Assembly (NCBI GenBank): GCA_025331435.1
Contig: JAIWNI010000113.1
Location: 24,842 to 88,841, forward strand
Source of the DNA: Choanephora cucurbitarum
Lineage: Eukaryota; Mucoromycota; Mucoromycetes; Mucorales; Choanephoraceae
Reading direction: 5' to 3'
DNA: 64,000 bases
Part shown: piece after piece, positions 49,665 to 63,478 of the stretch
Layout of the letters: each line of letters starts with the position of its first letter
Position numbering within the stretch: the stretch's first letter is position 1
The notes under the pieces: model-generated
What the model was told of the DNA's origin: nothing
Seen by the model: only the letters and a program-made list of their open reading frames with translations
Databases searched by the model: none
Made by a program: the position numbers and the translations under genes

Positions 49665-50787
49665 TTAAGCCCATATATGAATCAAACCATCAGAGCCAGC
49701 TGATATCATATTGATATTGTCTGGGTGATAATCCAATGTAGTTGTCACACCTTCGTGTGCCTTCAATGTGGCAACTATGTTGGCTTCTAATACATCGTAA
49801 ACATAGATCTGACCATCCTCAGAGCCTGTAATAGCATAAGCATCTGTGTTGGATAAAACTGAATCTAGCTTATAACTCTGATGTGTATGTCCCTTAAATC
49901 TAAGCAACATTAGTATAAATGGGTGTCATATATCATGAAGTCTATACTTTACTCATTCAATAAACGACCGTTGCTCTTGTCCATGAAGCGCATTGTACTA
50001 TCCAAGGAACTGACCAAGATACAGTTTTTGTCTTTTGAGAGTCTAGCTGATGTAATGGCTGGTCCAATATAATCTTCTTTTAAATCACCCATACGAATAT
50101 CATAAGTACGCAGCTTGCCATCAGCACAACTATGCAGTCGTTAGATGTTACTCTCCTTTCACCTCTCTCGTAGATAGACATACCCTGCTACTATTTCTGG
50201 ACCTCGAACATCAACTGACATGACACTGTCTTTACAATCTTCCATCACTTGAATAGGTTGAAAATTAGATGAGCGTAGATCCCATAAACGAATGGTAGCA
50301 TCAAACGAGCCACTGATGAGCACAGTAGCATCATCGTTAAAGGCAACTGAGTTAACACGCTTAAGCAAAGAGAAAAGTTAACTACCTAACTGAAGAAAGA
50401 AAAAAGTGGATTCTTACCTCCCAATGAGCTGTATAACGTCGCATAATTTCACCTGTACCCACATCCCACAATAAGACAGTACGATCAGCACCACCACTGG
50501 CAATCTTGGCGTTATCTGATGAACTTGATCAAGAAGTCAGAGAAAAAGACAAAAAGGAGAAAGATAATAAGCTAGTCAAACTTACTTTACCAAGCAATGC
50601 CAAGTACATCGCGGCCATGTCCGTTGTAAGTATGAAGCAAGAGCCCAGTTGAGGGATTCCAAAGACGAATAGAGCGATCGCGACCTCCTGATAGACAATA
50701 CTGACCAGAGTGGTTGTAGCACACGTCGTTGATAGGGCCTTTATGGCCTTTCAGTGTAGTCTCAATTCGTGTTGGATAGGCTGTCAT
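49665..50787 (-). CDS. WDR83: WD40-repeat protein, WDR83/MORG1 ortholog
   Basis: Seven-bladed beta-propeller scaffold; in animals WDR83 is a spliceosome-associated and MAPK-scaffold protein. ATG chosen at 50787 (MTAYPTRIETTLKGHK), which opens directly into blade 1. Repeats: YCLSGGRDRSIRLWNPSTG, ASGGADRTVLLWDVGTG, LISGSFDATIRLWDLRSS, GCADGKLRTYDIRMGDLKED, LVSSLDSTMRFMDKSNGR, AITGSEDGQIYVYDVLEA, and MISAGSDGLIHIWA at the stop. YDIRMG and SSLDSTMRF closely follow the animal protein. Five exons or so, with short introns (about 50530, 50370 and 50130). A different upstream start in the 5' leader is possible. Upstream of the tiny zinc-finger gene on the same strand. Confidence 0.92.
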
Positions 50788-51504
50788 AAAAAAAAAATAA
50801 ACAAAAGCTGTATGGATGGAAATAATAACTGAGGCCAATCAAATTTCATTGCAAGCAACTGAAGTTTATCTCTATAAAAAAAATAGAAGAATGAATGTTG
50901 AAGTCTACTGGTAAACTACTTGATTATATATTGAATAGAGTTCTGATCCTTTTGTTCTTCTGCTAACAAACATTTGTTGCTACACTCTATTCACTGCTTT
51001 ACATTCTTAATTCTTCAAGTGCTTGTTCTGTATGAGCTAACATTATTCATCTTGTTCGTATTGATAATGAACATAAGGTAAAGCATGTACTTCCAAAACT
51101 ATCGAATCATAGGATATTCTTTATTGATTTAAAGCTAAACTGAGTAAAGGGAAATAGTAAATAGCAGCCTTGATTTCATTCAGCCTTCCTGCTTTAAAGC
51201 AGGCTAAGACTCGAGTAAGCATGAAATGAAAAGCACTTTTATGTAAGTTATCAATTACAGATTAAGTTGTTCTAATGTTGAATGGACTAATATCAATCAT
51301 TCTTTTTATTCTGAACGACTTATTTTGCAGACAAGGTATGTATTAAAAAATAAAGACTAAAGATAATGATAACTAAATCACCCGGAAATGAGTAAATCAG
51401 TTACTAATCATGTGTTAATATAGAAGGGAGATAGTTCCTATGACTTGCTGCGTGTATGTGTACAACCATGATAATTAAAGTGCAGGACAAAGGGTCAATA
51501 AGCC
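50788..51504. other. Intergenic spacer, no gene seen
   Basis: About 0.7 kb, AT-rich. It contains the WDR83 promoter (left) and the 3' flank of the orphan ORF (right). A TTTAAAGC repeat-like inverted segment lies near 51192-51205 (CTGCTTTAAAGCAGG, a 14-bp palindrome). No coding potential recognised. Confidence 0.35.
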
Positions 51505-51927
51505 TTAATCCATTGTGAAAACCTCCTCTGATATCGGTGTACCAGAACGACTTTCGTTCTTCAAGTAGAAGGCTCCGTTCTCCTTCAGATCATATGGTGT
51601 TGTAAGAAAGGAAGGCCAAGGAATAGGTTGTTTGTCTACAATACTTCCCACAATAAAGCTTGCTTTGTGTTCTGTTGGAATACTGTATTCATTATCGATA
51701 GATAAACTTGTCGAACAAACAGTAGCCATGCTATGTATAGGGACTGATTGAGAAGATTGCTTTGGACCAGACTGTGTTTTTGAAGGAATAGAAATAGGTA
51801 TCGACTTGTGTACTTGGTCTATGTAGCTGGCAGGTGCAGACATAACCTCTTGTAGGCAGACATGATTCCCTTTGCTTGGTATTGGTTGACTCTTCGTTTC
51901 AGACTGAATCTTACAGCAAATATCCAT
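51505..51927 (-). CDS. Hypothetical 140-residue protein
   Basis: Single open frame from ATG 51927 (MDICCKIQSETKSQPIPSKG) to the stop at 51505. A TATA-like element (GGTATAAAAG, 52051-52060) lies about 124 bp upstream on the same strand, which supports a real transcription unit. The protein is Ser/Pro/Ile-rich (SIPISIPSKTQSGPKQSSQS), with no signal peptide or membrane helix, and ends in EEVFTMD. I do not recognise any domain, and it may be lineage-specific. No intron is needed. Confidence 0.45.
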   Translation of the reverse strand: MDICCKIQSETKSQPIPSKGNHVCLQEVMSAPASYIDQVHKSIPISIPSKTQSGPKQSSQSVPIHSMATVCSTSLSIDNEYSIPTEHKASFIVGSIVDKQPIPWPSFLTTPYDLKENGAFYLKNESRSGTPISEEVFTMD

Positions 51928-52996
51928 GGATTTACAACAAGGTAGGCTGGCCTTTTTTTTAGTAGTAGTTGTAAGTCAATGCAAAGTTTTAATGAGAATA
52001 AAATGAGAAAGAAAAGAAAATTATGGTGAACAAACGAAAAACAATTTTGCCTTTTATACCTTGAAGGAAAAATGACAAAGTCAAATAAGGTGTCATGCCC
52101 CCCAGACTCGTCTTTCTCATCACATTGAATACCAAGTTGTAATTAAATCAGGCAAATGACGCCATTGACTGATCAGGATGAAATGTTTATTCAAAGCCTG
52201 TCATTTTTTTTCTACTCCTCCATCAAATGATTTGATCAGCGCCGATACGGTGAATCAAACAGAATAAGAAAGACACAGACCTTACTCAAGCATTGTGTGC
52301 ATTTTATAGGTATTAAGAAGGTCATCTTATTCTGACGCTCGTTATAATTCTTTATGATTGATGCCTGCCATTTGATGTTAGTGAAGCGAGAATTACTGTA
52401 AAAAATACTTAGGTCTAGAATGACAGGTGAACAATGGATATGTAGTACTGTGATCGGTAGCCTACTGACATTTCTCAATTGTTGCGTAGTATAAGTCAGT
52501 TGTATATCTAATTATTCACTCTCAGATATTTATTATGTGTCTCTCATGAGGAGGAGGGACTAAGACGACCAGAAAAAGATAGTAGCCCTTCAAATCAACT
52601 GTTGTTTATTCCAAGCTATGAAAGTTTGTAATACTTCCTAAAAAAGACAAAAGTATTTCTATTGCCACTTACAAATCTGCGTTGGCCGAGATAAAAAGGA
52701 TTTTTGTTTTTTTTTTTTTGAAACAAAGTTAGAAATGTCTGGTCAATAGTCTCTCAGTACATTGTGTAGCCAGAAACATATTCACTGTGTTTTATTTGAA
52801 TTCCTGATAATCAGAAGCACCTTTTACAGTTCATCTTGTCAATTCAAACAGGAAGAATAAAAAACCTAAAGTTATGATTTGTACAATAAACTTTATTTAA
52901 AATGGACATGCAATGGCCCCACTTTTTTTTTCAAACAATGAGTCAATAAAACAAATCTCGTTAAAGACCTCAAGTCACGAATCATACGTTATTCAT

Positions 52997-53171
52997 TCAA
53001 GCGCGTTTTGTAGATCCTGCATCTTCCTTGCTGACTGTTCTTAGATTCAAGAAATAAACGCTGAAAAAAAAAAAGAATGAGGGGCTGAAAAAAACATGAA
53101 TATTCGGTTCTCTAAAAATAAAGAGCTAAAGGTAACCTACTCAAATCAAGCCATTCGCGATTATCGGCCAT
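52997..53171 (-). CDS. Weak candidate small two-exon gene
   Basis: On the minus strand ATG 53171 opens MADNREWLDLS. A strong pyrimidine-tract acceptor (T-run plus CAG at 53061-53063) precedes an open segment VYFLNLRTVSKEDAGSTKRA with a stop. The frame only joins if a weaker GTTACC donor at 53136 is used. AAATAAAG near 52893-52900 could be a poly(A) signal. The product would be about 32 residues. This may be chance; no family recognised. Confidence 0.2.
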
Positions 53172-53664
53172 CTATCTGTTTATACAACTACTGACAAAAA
53201 ATAAGGGGTGTTTTGTTTGACTCAAGATGGTTTAATAGGATGTAAGCGTATTAATTCTTATTCAATGACCATAACAAACGCTATATTTGTGCAACCCGTC
53301 TGGAGTTTTGTAAGAAACAAAGTTTTGTGTAATATCAGCCTGCATGAAATCCAGCAACTTACTGGTATAGCTAATTCATTGAAGAAAGAGGGATTTTTTG
53401 TCTAACTGACTTTTTATTTCGATTTGCTTCTGAAAACGAATAAACTCAATCTATTGAACTGCAAAGATTGTACATGAAACGCCACGCACAAAATAGCAGA
53501 CGTGTATTAATGCAAGAAGAGATGTAACAGTGTAGGGGAAAAAAGAGAGAGAGAGGGGGGCAATGAAAGGGACAGTGCTGCTTGATGTTTTTTGGAAATT
53601 TTCTATTCCATTTATTGGTTTATTTGGAAGCGTCAATTGAGATTACAAAATGCGCCAATTGAAG

Positions 53665-53676
53665 CTATATAAAAGG
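53665..53676 (+). promoter_or_regulatory. TATA box of Avt1-like gene
   Basis: CTATATAAAAGG lies about 90 bp upstream of ATG 53756, followed by a pyrimidine-rich leader (TTCTCAGTTCTTTCTTCTCC-like). Typical core promoter. Confidence 0.55.
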
Positions 53677-53755
53677 AAACATCTTATTTTCTCAGTTCTT
53701 TCTTCTCCTTTCTTTCATTTGATACCACTTTTCTTTGTCTAAAGAAAGCTATAAT

Positions 53756-55772
53756 ATGGACATACCCAATAGCATCAACAGGTCACAGAGCAACTCGAAT
53801 GTCCCTCGTATTAGAAACCTTCACCCTTCTCAGCTTTCACCTGATCACCCTTATGGAAGTGTACAGGTTGGCGATGACCACATCCCTATTCATCGCACTG
53901 CAAGTACACTCTCTGAAAGAATAGGTGACTTTGTAGGCTCATACTCTCGTACCTCAATGATGTTTATGGCCGAAAACTTGGCTGTACCTAATGGATCAAT
54001 GGTAAGTTTTTTGTAGCAAATTCCTCAACAGCCTCTGACGTTTAGGGGGCGGTTTAATAGCATGATGATGAAGAAGACAAATACTCGGCTATCTCATCTG
54101 GCTATATCTCAAGAATTCCTTCAAAAGCATCTCGACTCTCTCGTATCGAATCTGGTCCAGGAGGTGCTAGTTCAAGTGTCTTAAATGAGCACTCTTCTCT
54201 CTTGTTCTCTCATCTGGATAAAGTGTTGTCTACAAGAAGTATAGCCACTGTTGCAGATGACTATCGTTATGAACCTCATCCTCCCACAACTACCAAGAAA
54301 TCTTCTTTCACACAATCCATTTTTAACTCGATCAATATTTTGATTGGTATTGGTATCCTGGCATTACCGCTGGGTTTCAAGGTAAAAAAAAAAAAAGAGA
54401 GTGCATATGGAAATAGTACCATGATCTGATCTATGATGTAGTGTGCTGGTTGGGCTATTGGCATAGCTGTATTTACTTTTTGTTGTGGCTTAACAAACTA
54501 TACAGCAAAGTTATTACAAAGATGTTTAGATGTGGATCCAGAATCCCGAACATATGGTGATATGGGAGCGTTAGCGTTTGGATTAAAAGGAAGAATTTGG
54601 GTTACAGCTTTGTTTATTACAGAATTGATCACAAGCAGGTAAAAAAAAATTTTTATGGAAAAAGGAAGAAAACAAATGACATCAGACAGAAATGAGAGTG
54701 GATTACTAAGTTTATTGTTTGATTTATTCAGTGTAGCACTGGTGGTCTTACTTGGAGATGGGATTGATTCACTCTTTCCTGGTTTCACATTGAAAGAAGT
54801 ACGACTAATGTCATTCTTCATATTGACACCAATGTTGTTTTTGCCTGTTCGTCACCTATCCTACTCAAGTTTGCTAGGTATCATCAGTGCCTTCAGTATC
54901 ATCACTGTTATGATTGTTGACGGGTTAAGCAAGAAAGATGCACCAGGTAGTTTGATTGAGCCTGCTGTAAGTAACAACTACCAAGTACGAGATCATCACA
55001 ACAAACGATCTAACTTTGTCATTGCTATCATATAGGATACAGAAATTTTGCCATCTACTTGGACATCTGTCTTTTTATCGTTTGGGTTGATCATGGCTGG
55101 ATTTGCTGGACATGCTGTCTTCCCCACTGTTTACCGTGACATGGAAAACCCAAAGGATTATCATAGAATGGTAAATTGGACTTATGTTGCCACTACAATT
55201 GTTTATTTTGGAGTTGCTGCTAGTGGCTATTTGATGTTTGGATCAAACACAATGCAAGAGGTAAATCTATTCTCAACAACTGCATAGTTGAAACATGGCT
55301 CACCCTTTTTTCTTTTGTATTTAAGATCACTCAAAACATTGTTGCTATTCCTGAATACAACCAAGCATTGAATAGATTGGCTGTTTGGTTGATTGCTATG
55401 AATCCAATTGCTAAATACGGTTTGACTGTGAATCCAGTTAATTTGAGTTGGCAGCTTTGGTTGCTTAAGGGAACACATCTTGAAGAATGGTGTGAAAAGA
55501 GTCATTGGCGTGAACCTTTCTTGACTGGTGTTGGCAAGATCTGTGTCAGTGCCTTTATTGTGGTGTTAGCTTACATTATTCCAGGCTTTGACAAAATCAT
55601 GTCACTTTTGGGTGCTTTCTTCTCTTTCATGATCTCTGGTATCTTCCCTCTTGTCTGTAACTTGCGCTTGTTTGGTGATAGCATGTCATTTGAAGCAAAG
55701 TTGCTTAACTATGTTTTGATTGCCATTGCTTCCTCCATGGCATTTACAGGCACTGTATCAAGTTTTATTTAA
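53756..55772 (+). CDS. AVT1: Vacuolar amino-acid transporter, Avt1-like
   Basis: Proton-coupled importer of neutral amino acids into the vacuole in yeast (family knowledge). ATG 53756 (MDIPNSINRSQSNSNVPRIR). A long hydrophilic N-terminal tail of about 180 residues (ISSGYISRIPSKASRLSRIE) is typical of Avt1. It is followed by the family motif SIFNSINILIGIGILALPLG. Further helices include IAVFTFCCGLTNYTAKLLQ, SVFLSFGLIMAGFAGHAVFP, WTYVATTIVYFGVAASGYLM and FLTGVGKICVSAFIVVLAYI. Six exons or so; the first intron uses the TTTAATAG acceptor at 54060 because the earlier TTTAG gives a stop. The GHAVFP segment is conserved in Avt1. Confidence 0.9.
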
Positions 55773-56566
55773 ATCTCATTATTACCATTTCATGTACAAA
55801 CCTACACAAAACAAAGAGCCCTTATTATGGGCTTAATATAATATTCCTTGTAGTTACAACTTTAAGAAAAAAATTACTATTGTTATTATAAAATCTATTC
55901 TATCTTCTCTTCCTCTTTTGTTTCAATACCTGTTGCATGCTGCATGTATGAGCGAATTTATTTTCTTATCTTTCTGTCTTTTTCGTGTCACACAAACAAT
56001 CGTATTTTAAATAGTAAAAAAAAAGTGGCTAATTGCAATAGCACTGGTATTGTTTGCGACAACACAGAGAGAAATCAAAACAATCTGAAACTATAGGATT
56101 CAAGTAGCCGTATTGTTTGTATGAATGTCTTGCTTCTTACTTGTAGCATAGTTTAATTAACAGATGTATAGAAAATGAAATGTTTATAGTTACTTTGTAC
56201 TATGTAAAGGGGGGTACAACGGTTAATAAATTTCCGTGTGGTCAGTTACAATCGAGATCACAGATCTGGCTAACAGACCAGTTAATTGCGGACGGTTACA
56301 TATTTCCCCACACTCCCACTTAAAGCTCTACAGTATTTACTCACGGAAGCTGTTGTATTTTAGCGTTTAAGCTTTGTCATTTATTTCCTTTTTTTCTTAT
56401 TACTATCGTTCCTCCCCTCTTCTTTTTTTTTATTTTATTTCTTCGGCCTATACCAGATAAAAGCAATGAAATTCAAAAGGGAAATTAATCATAAGCAGTT
56501 AGGAATATCGAAATGGAAGCTTGATTATCCAAAATAAGGAAAAGTACCAAAAAAAAGAAGGAGAAC
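55773..56566. other. Spacer between convergent genes
   Basis: About 800 bp between the Avt1-like stop and the GSKIP-like stop. A GC-richer patch at about 56205-56330 stands out but could not be identified. No gene. Confidence 0.35.
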
Positions 56567-57184
56567 TTATACTCGGTTAATCCAATGTTGAAATTCTTCC
56601 AAATCAGCGTGTGTTGGCATTTGAGTGTTATTGATTCTAGTTGGTAAAGAGACTGAGCATGGTCCTTCAGGCATCATAGAAGTTTGCGGGGATAAGTTGT
56701 CATGCTTCAAGGACAGGAATTGATCTTGGCTGGCACCAACGTCATTTTTGTGTACACTTTCAAGCTTATCCAACAGGACTTGCTGAAACCTTGCATGAAA
56801 CATAGGCGAAATAGCTAAAAGCAAGTTATCCATGGATTCGAAAGGTACTTCGATCAACTTCTGAATCGTCTGTGCCGTTGCGATTGCTGTATTGGAATTA
56901 GAAATGGGTAGACATGAACATACCTAAGATCTAAATGAGGGGTCTCTTTTTTCATATCAAGATATGTTTTTTTCTATCAAAAATGAAGGAAGCATGTCTC
57001 TTACCCTAAATTCTTGCGAGGATATCTCTATGACCACCATCACACCTTCCAACAAGGTCATATCTAGCTTTACGATACCACTCAGTTCATCTCTAACAAA
57101 TACTGTTGCAGAGCCAGGAACAATTCCATAGTCATAAGAATGAGTGATTTCATCTAAATCATCACATAACAAATTGTTTTGCAT
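56567..57184 (-). CDS. GSKIP-domain protein
   Basis: Small protein resembling the GSK3-interacting-protein domain. ATG 57184 (MQNNLLCDDLDEITHSYDYG). One intron joins SSQEFR to VCSCLPISNSNTAIATAQTI in frame; it uses the acceptor GATCTTAG, since a nearer CAATACAG breaks the frame. GSKIP features: KLDMTLLEGVMVVIEISSQE (the LT-LEG strand) and, further on, FESMDNLLLAISPMFHARF with QVLLDKLESV. The C-terminal tail is Ser/Pro-rich and ends FQHWINRV. In animals GSKIP binds GSK3 and PKA; whether that holds in this fungus is unknown. Also found fused to CLU-type proteins, but here it stands alone, about 170 residues. Confidence 0.68.
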
Positions 57185-60172
57185 AATCAAGAATTTTTAT
57201 GTATGAAATGGTAAACTTGTTTATTGTGCCTTTTTGTTAGAAGAAAAAAAAAGAGACAAAAGATGGGAAAATTATCATTGTTACATCGAGTTCGAGCATT
57301 TAAGCAACTGAAAACGGTAGGATAGAGCCAAATCAAGCAAAATATTGTGCAGTCACGAAATGGGAATTCAAGAAGTTCATTTGCATGAAAGGCTATTCCT
57401 TTGACTTCTATACGCTAAATAGCTCGAAAGAAGAAGAAAAAAAAGCTGTTACTGCATACCCATCCTTTTTTTCTTATGAAAATGGGTGAGAAACTAATAC
57501 GTGTATCAGCATCGAATCGACTGGTTTGTTTGAAGGCGAAGAGAAAGATTTGAGGTATTAAGAAGCTTAATAGGAGATGGATAAAACTCGAAGCTCTTGC
57601 ACAGAGGTACTAACTGCATTTCACACTTTTCCATCTTTTAAACACTACACTTTGTTATGATTCAAATGAAAGATAAAGAGTATTGAAAGGAAAACTACCT
57701 CGAAAACTAGCTTCAGGGTGGTAAGCATTTTGAAAGATTCATTGTTAAGTCATGCAACGGTTTGAAGGTACTTTTGACAACTACAATCTTGGTATTCGCT
57801 GCGGACTTAAAAAAAATTATCATAGGTTTTACTTCTCGTTACAAGACATGTTTCAGTTTAGCTTATTGCGATCAAGGAATACGCCTCTCTTGCAATAAAG
57901 ATAGAAGACATTTTTGTACCTGAAAAAAAAGACAAAGAAAAGCACAGACATGATTGCATCGTAAAGAAGCATCAAAGCATAGAAAATGCAAAACGACTGT
58001 CTGATTTGCTCTGACTAGCCGCTTTATCAACTGCAAAGATAGACGTACTGATGAAATTGCAAGTGACCCCATCTTTCTGGAGAGGAAGACAATGGTCCGC
58101 ATGAAAAGGCTTAAAACAGTCAATTTATTGTACCGAAGACCTTCAGTACCAATATCGCTTCTCTTTCTAGACAATTTGCTAGTAAGTTCAAAGGCAATCA
58201 AGATAGAACAAAGTGTCTTATATGCTACCAAGCTATTTTTAGGCACCAATAAGAGCTCTGGTTTTCTCGAATGGTCTTGATAAGATAAAAAACAAATACA
58301 AAGCCTGTATCATCTATGATCAGGTTGTCTTCTTAACTTTCAGTTTATTGAAACACGGCCTTCATTTTGGAACATAACCTATTGTAACAGATGATACATA
58401 CAAGGCTGTTGCAAATGATAAGAATTGTTTGTATTCCTTAGTCGTTTACGTTCCTGAAATGCAGAAAAGCATTGTCTTCTTCAGAGTCGTTATTGGCAGC
58501 CTTTAAGCAAAGGTTTATGACAAATCACTGATAAGTGACTGTACAAGCATATAAATGTTGCAAAAAATTACTTCCTTGGTGTAGCAATAGACTTTTTGCG
58601 TACCTTTTATTACTATTGCCGCAACAGTGCTAAAGACAGGGCATTTCCAAACAATTGGACGAAGGGATGATTTATCTCAAAAAATACCACATGCACTGAA
58701 TGTAGAGCACTCATAAAGCAATCAAGAGCCATTCTACTATATCTTCATAGATGAAGTATTAGCTATTGGCTCTCGTTTAAAAGTCAAGAAATGCAGAAGT
58801 ACAGCCAACCATTTTGAAGACAGTTGGGCCGATTCAAAGTAAGTATCTCAACTGCCGCAAGCAACTTAAACAGTAAGATGAGACACACCACCAATCTCTG
58901 ACGAAAGAATCGCTTGCTACTCATCTCACAAGAGCATTGAACTTGGCTGAAGCATATCATAATGCGCTCTACTGTACCATGAGCTTGTTTATGTCTTTCA
59001 GGCACGTCTTATTACTGGATTTCTCTTTATTGAAAATTCAATAAACCTTAATCCAAGGTTTATTGATTCCAAAAACGAATTGATGCAAGATGATTGGTAG
59101 TTTTTTTTTTCTAGATGATTTTTCTTACAATGTACCTGCTGCACATTGGCTTCAGTGACTTGAATACAAGCTACATGCAAAAGTGTATTCTACCTATGCA
59201 TCTGGGGGGGCATTACTTCACAATGGCAAAACACAAGCAGCTAAAAAGAAGACTGGCTTATATAAAGTATACAACTTAAGTTACTTCGTGAGGTGTTTGA
59301 AAGAGATTAGCAACTCTCTTAAATGCCTCAAAAAGCCCTCAAAAATAAAGAAAATACAAGTTTTGTTTGTCATAAGCTTAAACTCTTTTTTTAATCTCTT
59401 TTTCTTTGTTGTACTAATGAAGATAAAGAGACTCTTCGTCAATCATTTACATGATATGTGCCTGAAGATTCTTGCAAAATACTCTTCATTGTGAAGCTGT
59501 TTTTTTTTAACTTTTAATGATGAATGCATCAACGAGGGCTATAGGATTTTATTTATTAGTTTAGACCCTCATGTGTTATGTACTTAATTAAAAGAAGCAA
59601 TATTAGTGGGTGTCTTCCTTTAGCTTTCTTTCCATATTTGCATTATTAGAGATACAGTGGAAGATAAGCACTAGCGACTAACCGATACAGGTAATGCTCC
59701 TTTTGTTTGCAAACAGTTAGTTGCGCTTACAGCCTTTTGGATTTGATATTGATTACACAAAGCATGTAGCCGACAGTGTCACCGTAAGTTTTGCTCGCAA
59801 AGTGTAGCTTCTTTCTATAGGGCTAAGCATAGTAAAGTGTTTAGATGCTCCATCCAGAATCATTTGATGCTTCAACAAAATTAGATCCAAACACGTTGCT
59901 TGCTTACGATGTCGCTTTAGAATTGCTGGTGGCAAGAGTATAATCTTGAGACCGGGGAAAATAAAGTTATGATGTGCATGCGTCTGTGGTACAAAAGATT
60001 ATGTTTATTTCAAAAGCTTAACAGCCAGTAGAAAGAAAAAGATTTAATATATTGGTCTTCCGATTATGTTTGATGATGTTACAGAATCGTAGTAATAGTA
60101 TAAATAATGCATTATATCAAATAAGCTAGTATGAGAAAAAGGGGATAGTAACGTATACTTTTTTTGTAAGAT
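57185..60172. other. 3-kb region without a supported gene
   Basis: Longest gene-poor stretch of the window. Several medium ORFs (for example 57872-58249 minus, 59183-59494 plus) show no recognised domain, and the frames break often. An acceptor-like TTTTTTTTCAG on the minus strand near 57919-57930 hints at a spliced transcript. A decayed mobile element or a non-coding RNA gene is possible; neither can be shown here. Confidence 0.35.
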
Positions 60173-62222
<2,050 letters not shown>

Positions 62223-62452
62223 TTCTTATAGTTAGAGAAGAAGAAGAAAAATGTGATAAAATGAAAGAAAGAAAGAAAGAGGATGTATTTATAATGCAAA
62301 ACGAAAATCATGAACCTTTTATTCTTTTCTTTTTAGTCATGTTTAGAGCGGCGAATAGTCATGGTAACATCGAGATGTTGACAAAAAAAAGAAAGAGAGT
62401 GAGAAGGAACACTGTAATACAAGATTTAACTGTCTTTGGACTGTTGTAACAT

Positions 62453-62623
62453 TTAAACACTTAGTAGCTTTGATTTATTATGATACTTTGAAGCGAATAC
62501 AGCCATAGCAATACAGGACAGTATATAACCACCAAACTTGAAAAAAGCAGAACGAGAGAACTGTCTTTCTTCTTCAGGAGTACGAAACGACGAGTAAATT
62601 TTCCATAAGTTGGGTAGTGCCAT
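62453..62623 (-). CDS. Small single-pass membrane protein, 56 residues
   Basis: Continuous frame from ATG 62623 (MALPNLWKIYSSFRTPEEER) to the stop at 62453. One hydrophobic helix (FFKFGGYILSCIAMAVFASK) follows an amphipathic start, with a basic C-terminus (YHNKSKLLSV). The layout resembles small mitochondrial-membrane subunits, but I cannot assign it to TOM, MICOS or respiratory proteins. It is shorter than 60 codons and so easily missed. It is followed on the same strand by the ALDH gene, whose start lies 231 bp away. An intron upstream of the ATG is possible (a CGCCAG acceptor lies 16 bp before it). Confidence 0.5.
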   Translation of the reverse strand: MALPNLWKIYSSFRTPEEERQFSRSAFFKFGGYILSCIAMAVFASKYHNKSKLLSV

Positions 62624-63478
62624 TCGGAAGATGTCAAAACTGGCGAAGGAGTAAGCTTAAGGGTAATAAAAAAAAATTATAAAATAAAATAAAAGAAAAT
62701 TGACTGAGCCAAAAAAAGCAATCTTCGTAGGCTCCTGTCATGTTACATCTTCACCTTAAATCTTGTTACATCAAATAGAGTTGAACCTCAGATCTATTTG
62801 TCAGATTAATTTTTGATTTGTTTCTATTTTTTCTTGCACTACAAAATCTTTGACCTATCTACTTAAAAGGAAATGCTCTAAGAGGGTCTTCGCTAAAAAG
62901 AAATCAACACGATTTTTCGGATATGAATAAGCGCATTTGATAGTTCAATTTTCTTATGAAGAGCGCTGATCCCTTTTTATATTTAGAATAATAATAATCG
63001 AATGAATTCAAATCAATTGCTGGCTTAAAATAATTCTATTGTCTATTCATGCCTTTTCTCTTTCAGCAGAAAAAAGAACTCGAAGGGAAATTCCATTACC
63101 TAAGATGTCTTTTTCTTGTTTCGTCACCTTTTGAGTTTCAAAAAATATAAATCAGAAGACAATAGGATGCACCAGATTATGTACGTAACAGTACAAAAGA
63201 GAGCGAGGCACACAAACAAAATAGAACAAAAGCCTGTCATACTTGATTGTTGATGTAAGAAGGAATCGCATTAGCTTTGGTCCTTGCAGGCTTTAAGTCG
63301 ATATGTCCTTCTTTATTAACTCCGGTATATGATTGCGTCAAGACAGGAAAAACAAAAAGCCCGTGCTGCACCGTGTGCATCATTTTCGCCAGCTTTTGTC
63401 ATATCGCTCTAGCTACTTTGTCTTGCATACAATTTTTCTTTCTCCTTTTTCTTTCTCTTGCTTTACAATCTGTTATTA
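62624..63478. promoter_or_regulatory. Divergent spacer between the 56-residue gene and the AIG1-like gene
   Basis: About 850 bp, AT-rich, serving as 5' region for genes on both sides. A pyrimidine-rich leader (TTTCTTTCTCCTTTTTCTTT, 63437-63456) lies just before the AIG1-like ATG. No gene. Confidence 0.35.

Larger units (their letters stand above)
51928..53755. other. Spacer with promoters on both sides
   Basis: About 1.8 kb. TATA-like elements lie at 52051-52060 (minus) and 53665-53676 (plus). A weak small-gene candidate at 52997-53171 is listed separately. Nothing else recognised; C-rich patch at 52098-52104. Confidence 0.35.

Noticed and set aside
56205..56330. GC-richer patch with TG...CA-like ends, resembling a short LTR
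   Set aside because: No flanking duplication, no internal element, and about 100 bp is too short; nothing recognisable.
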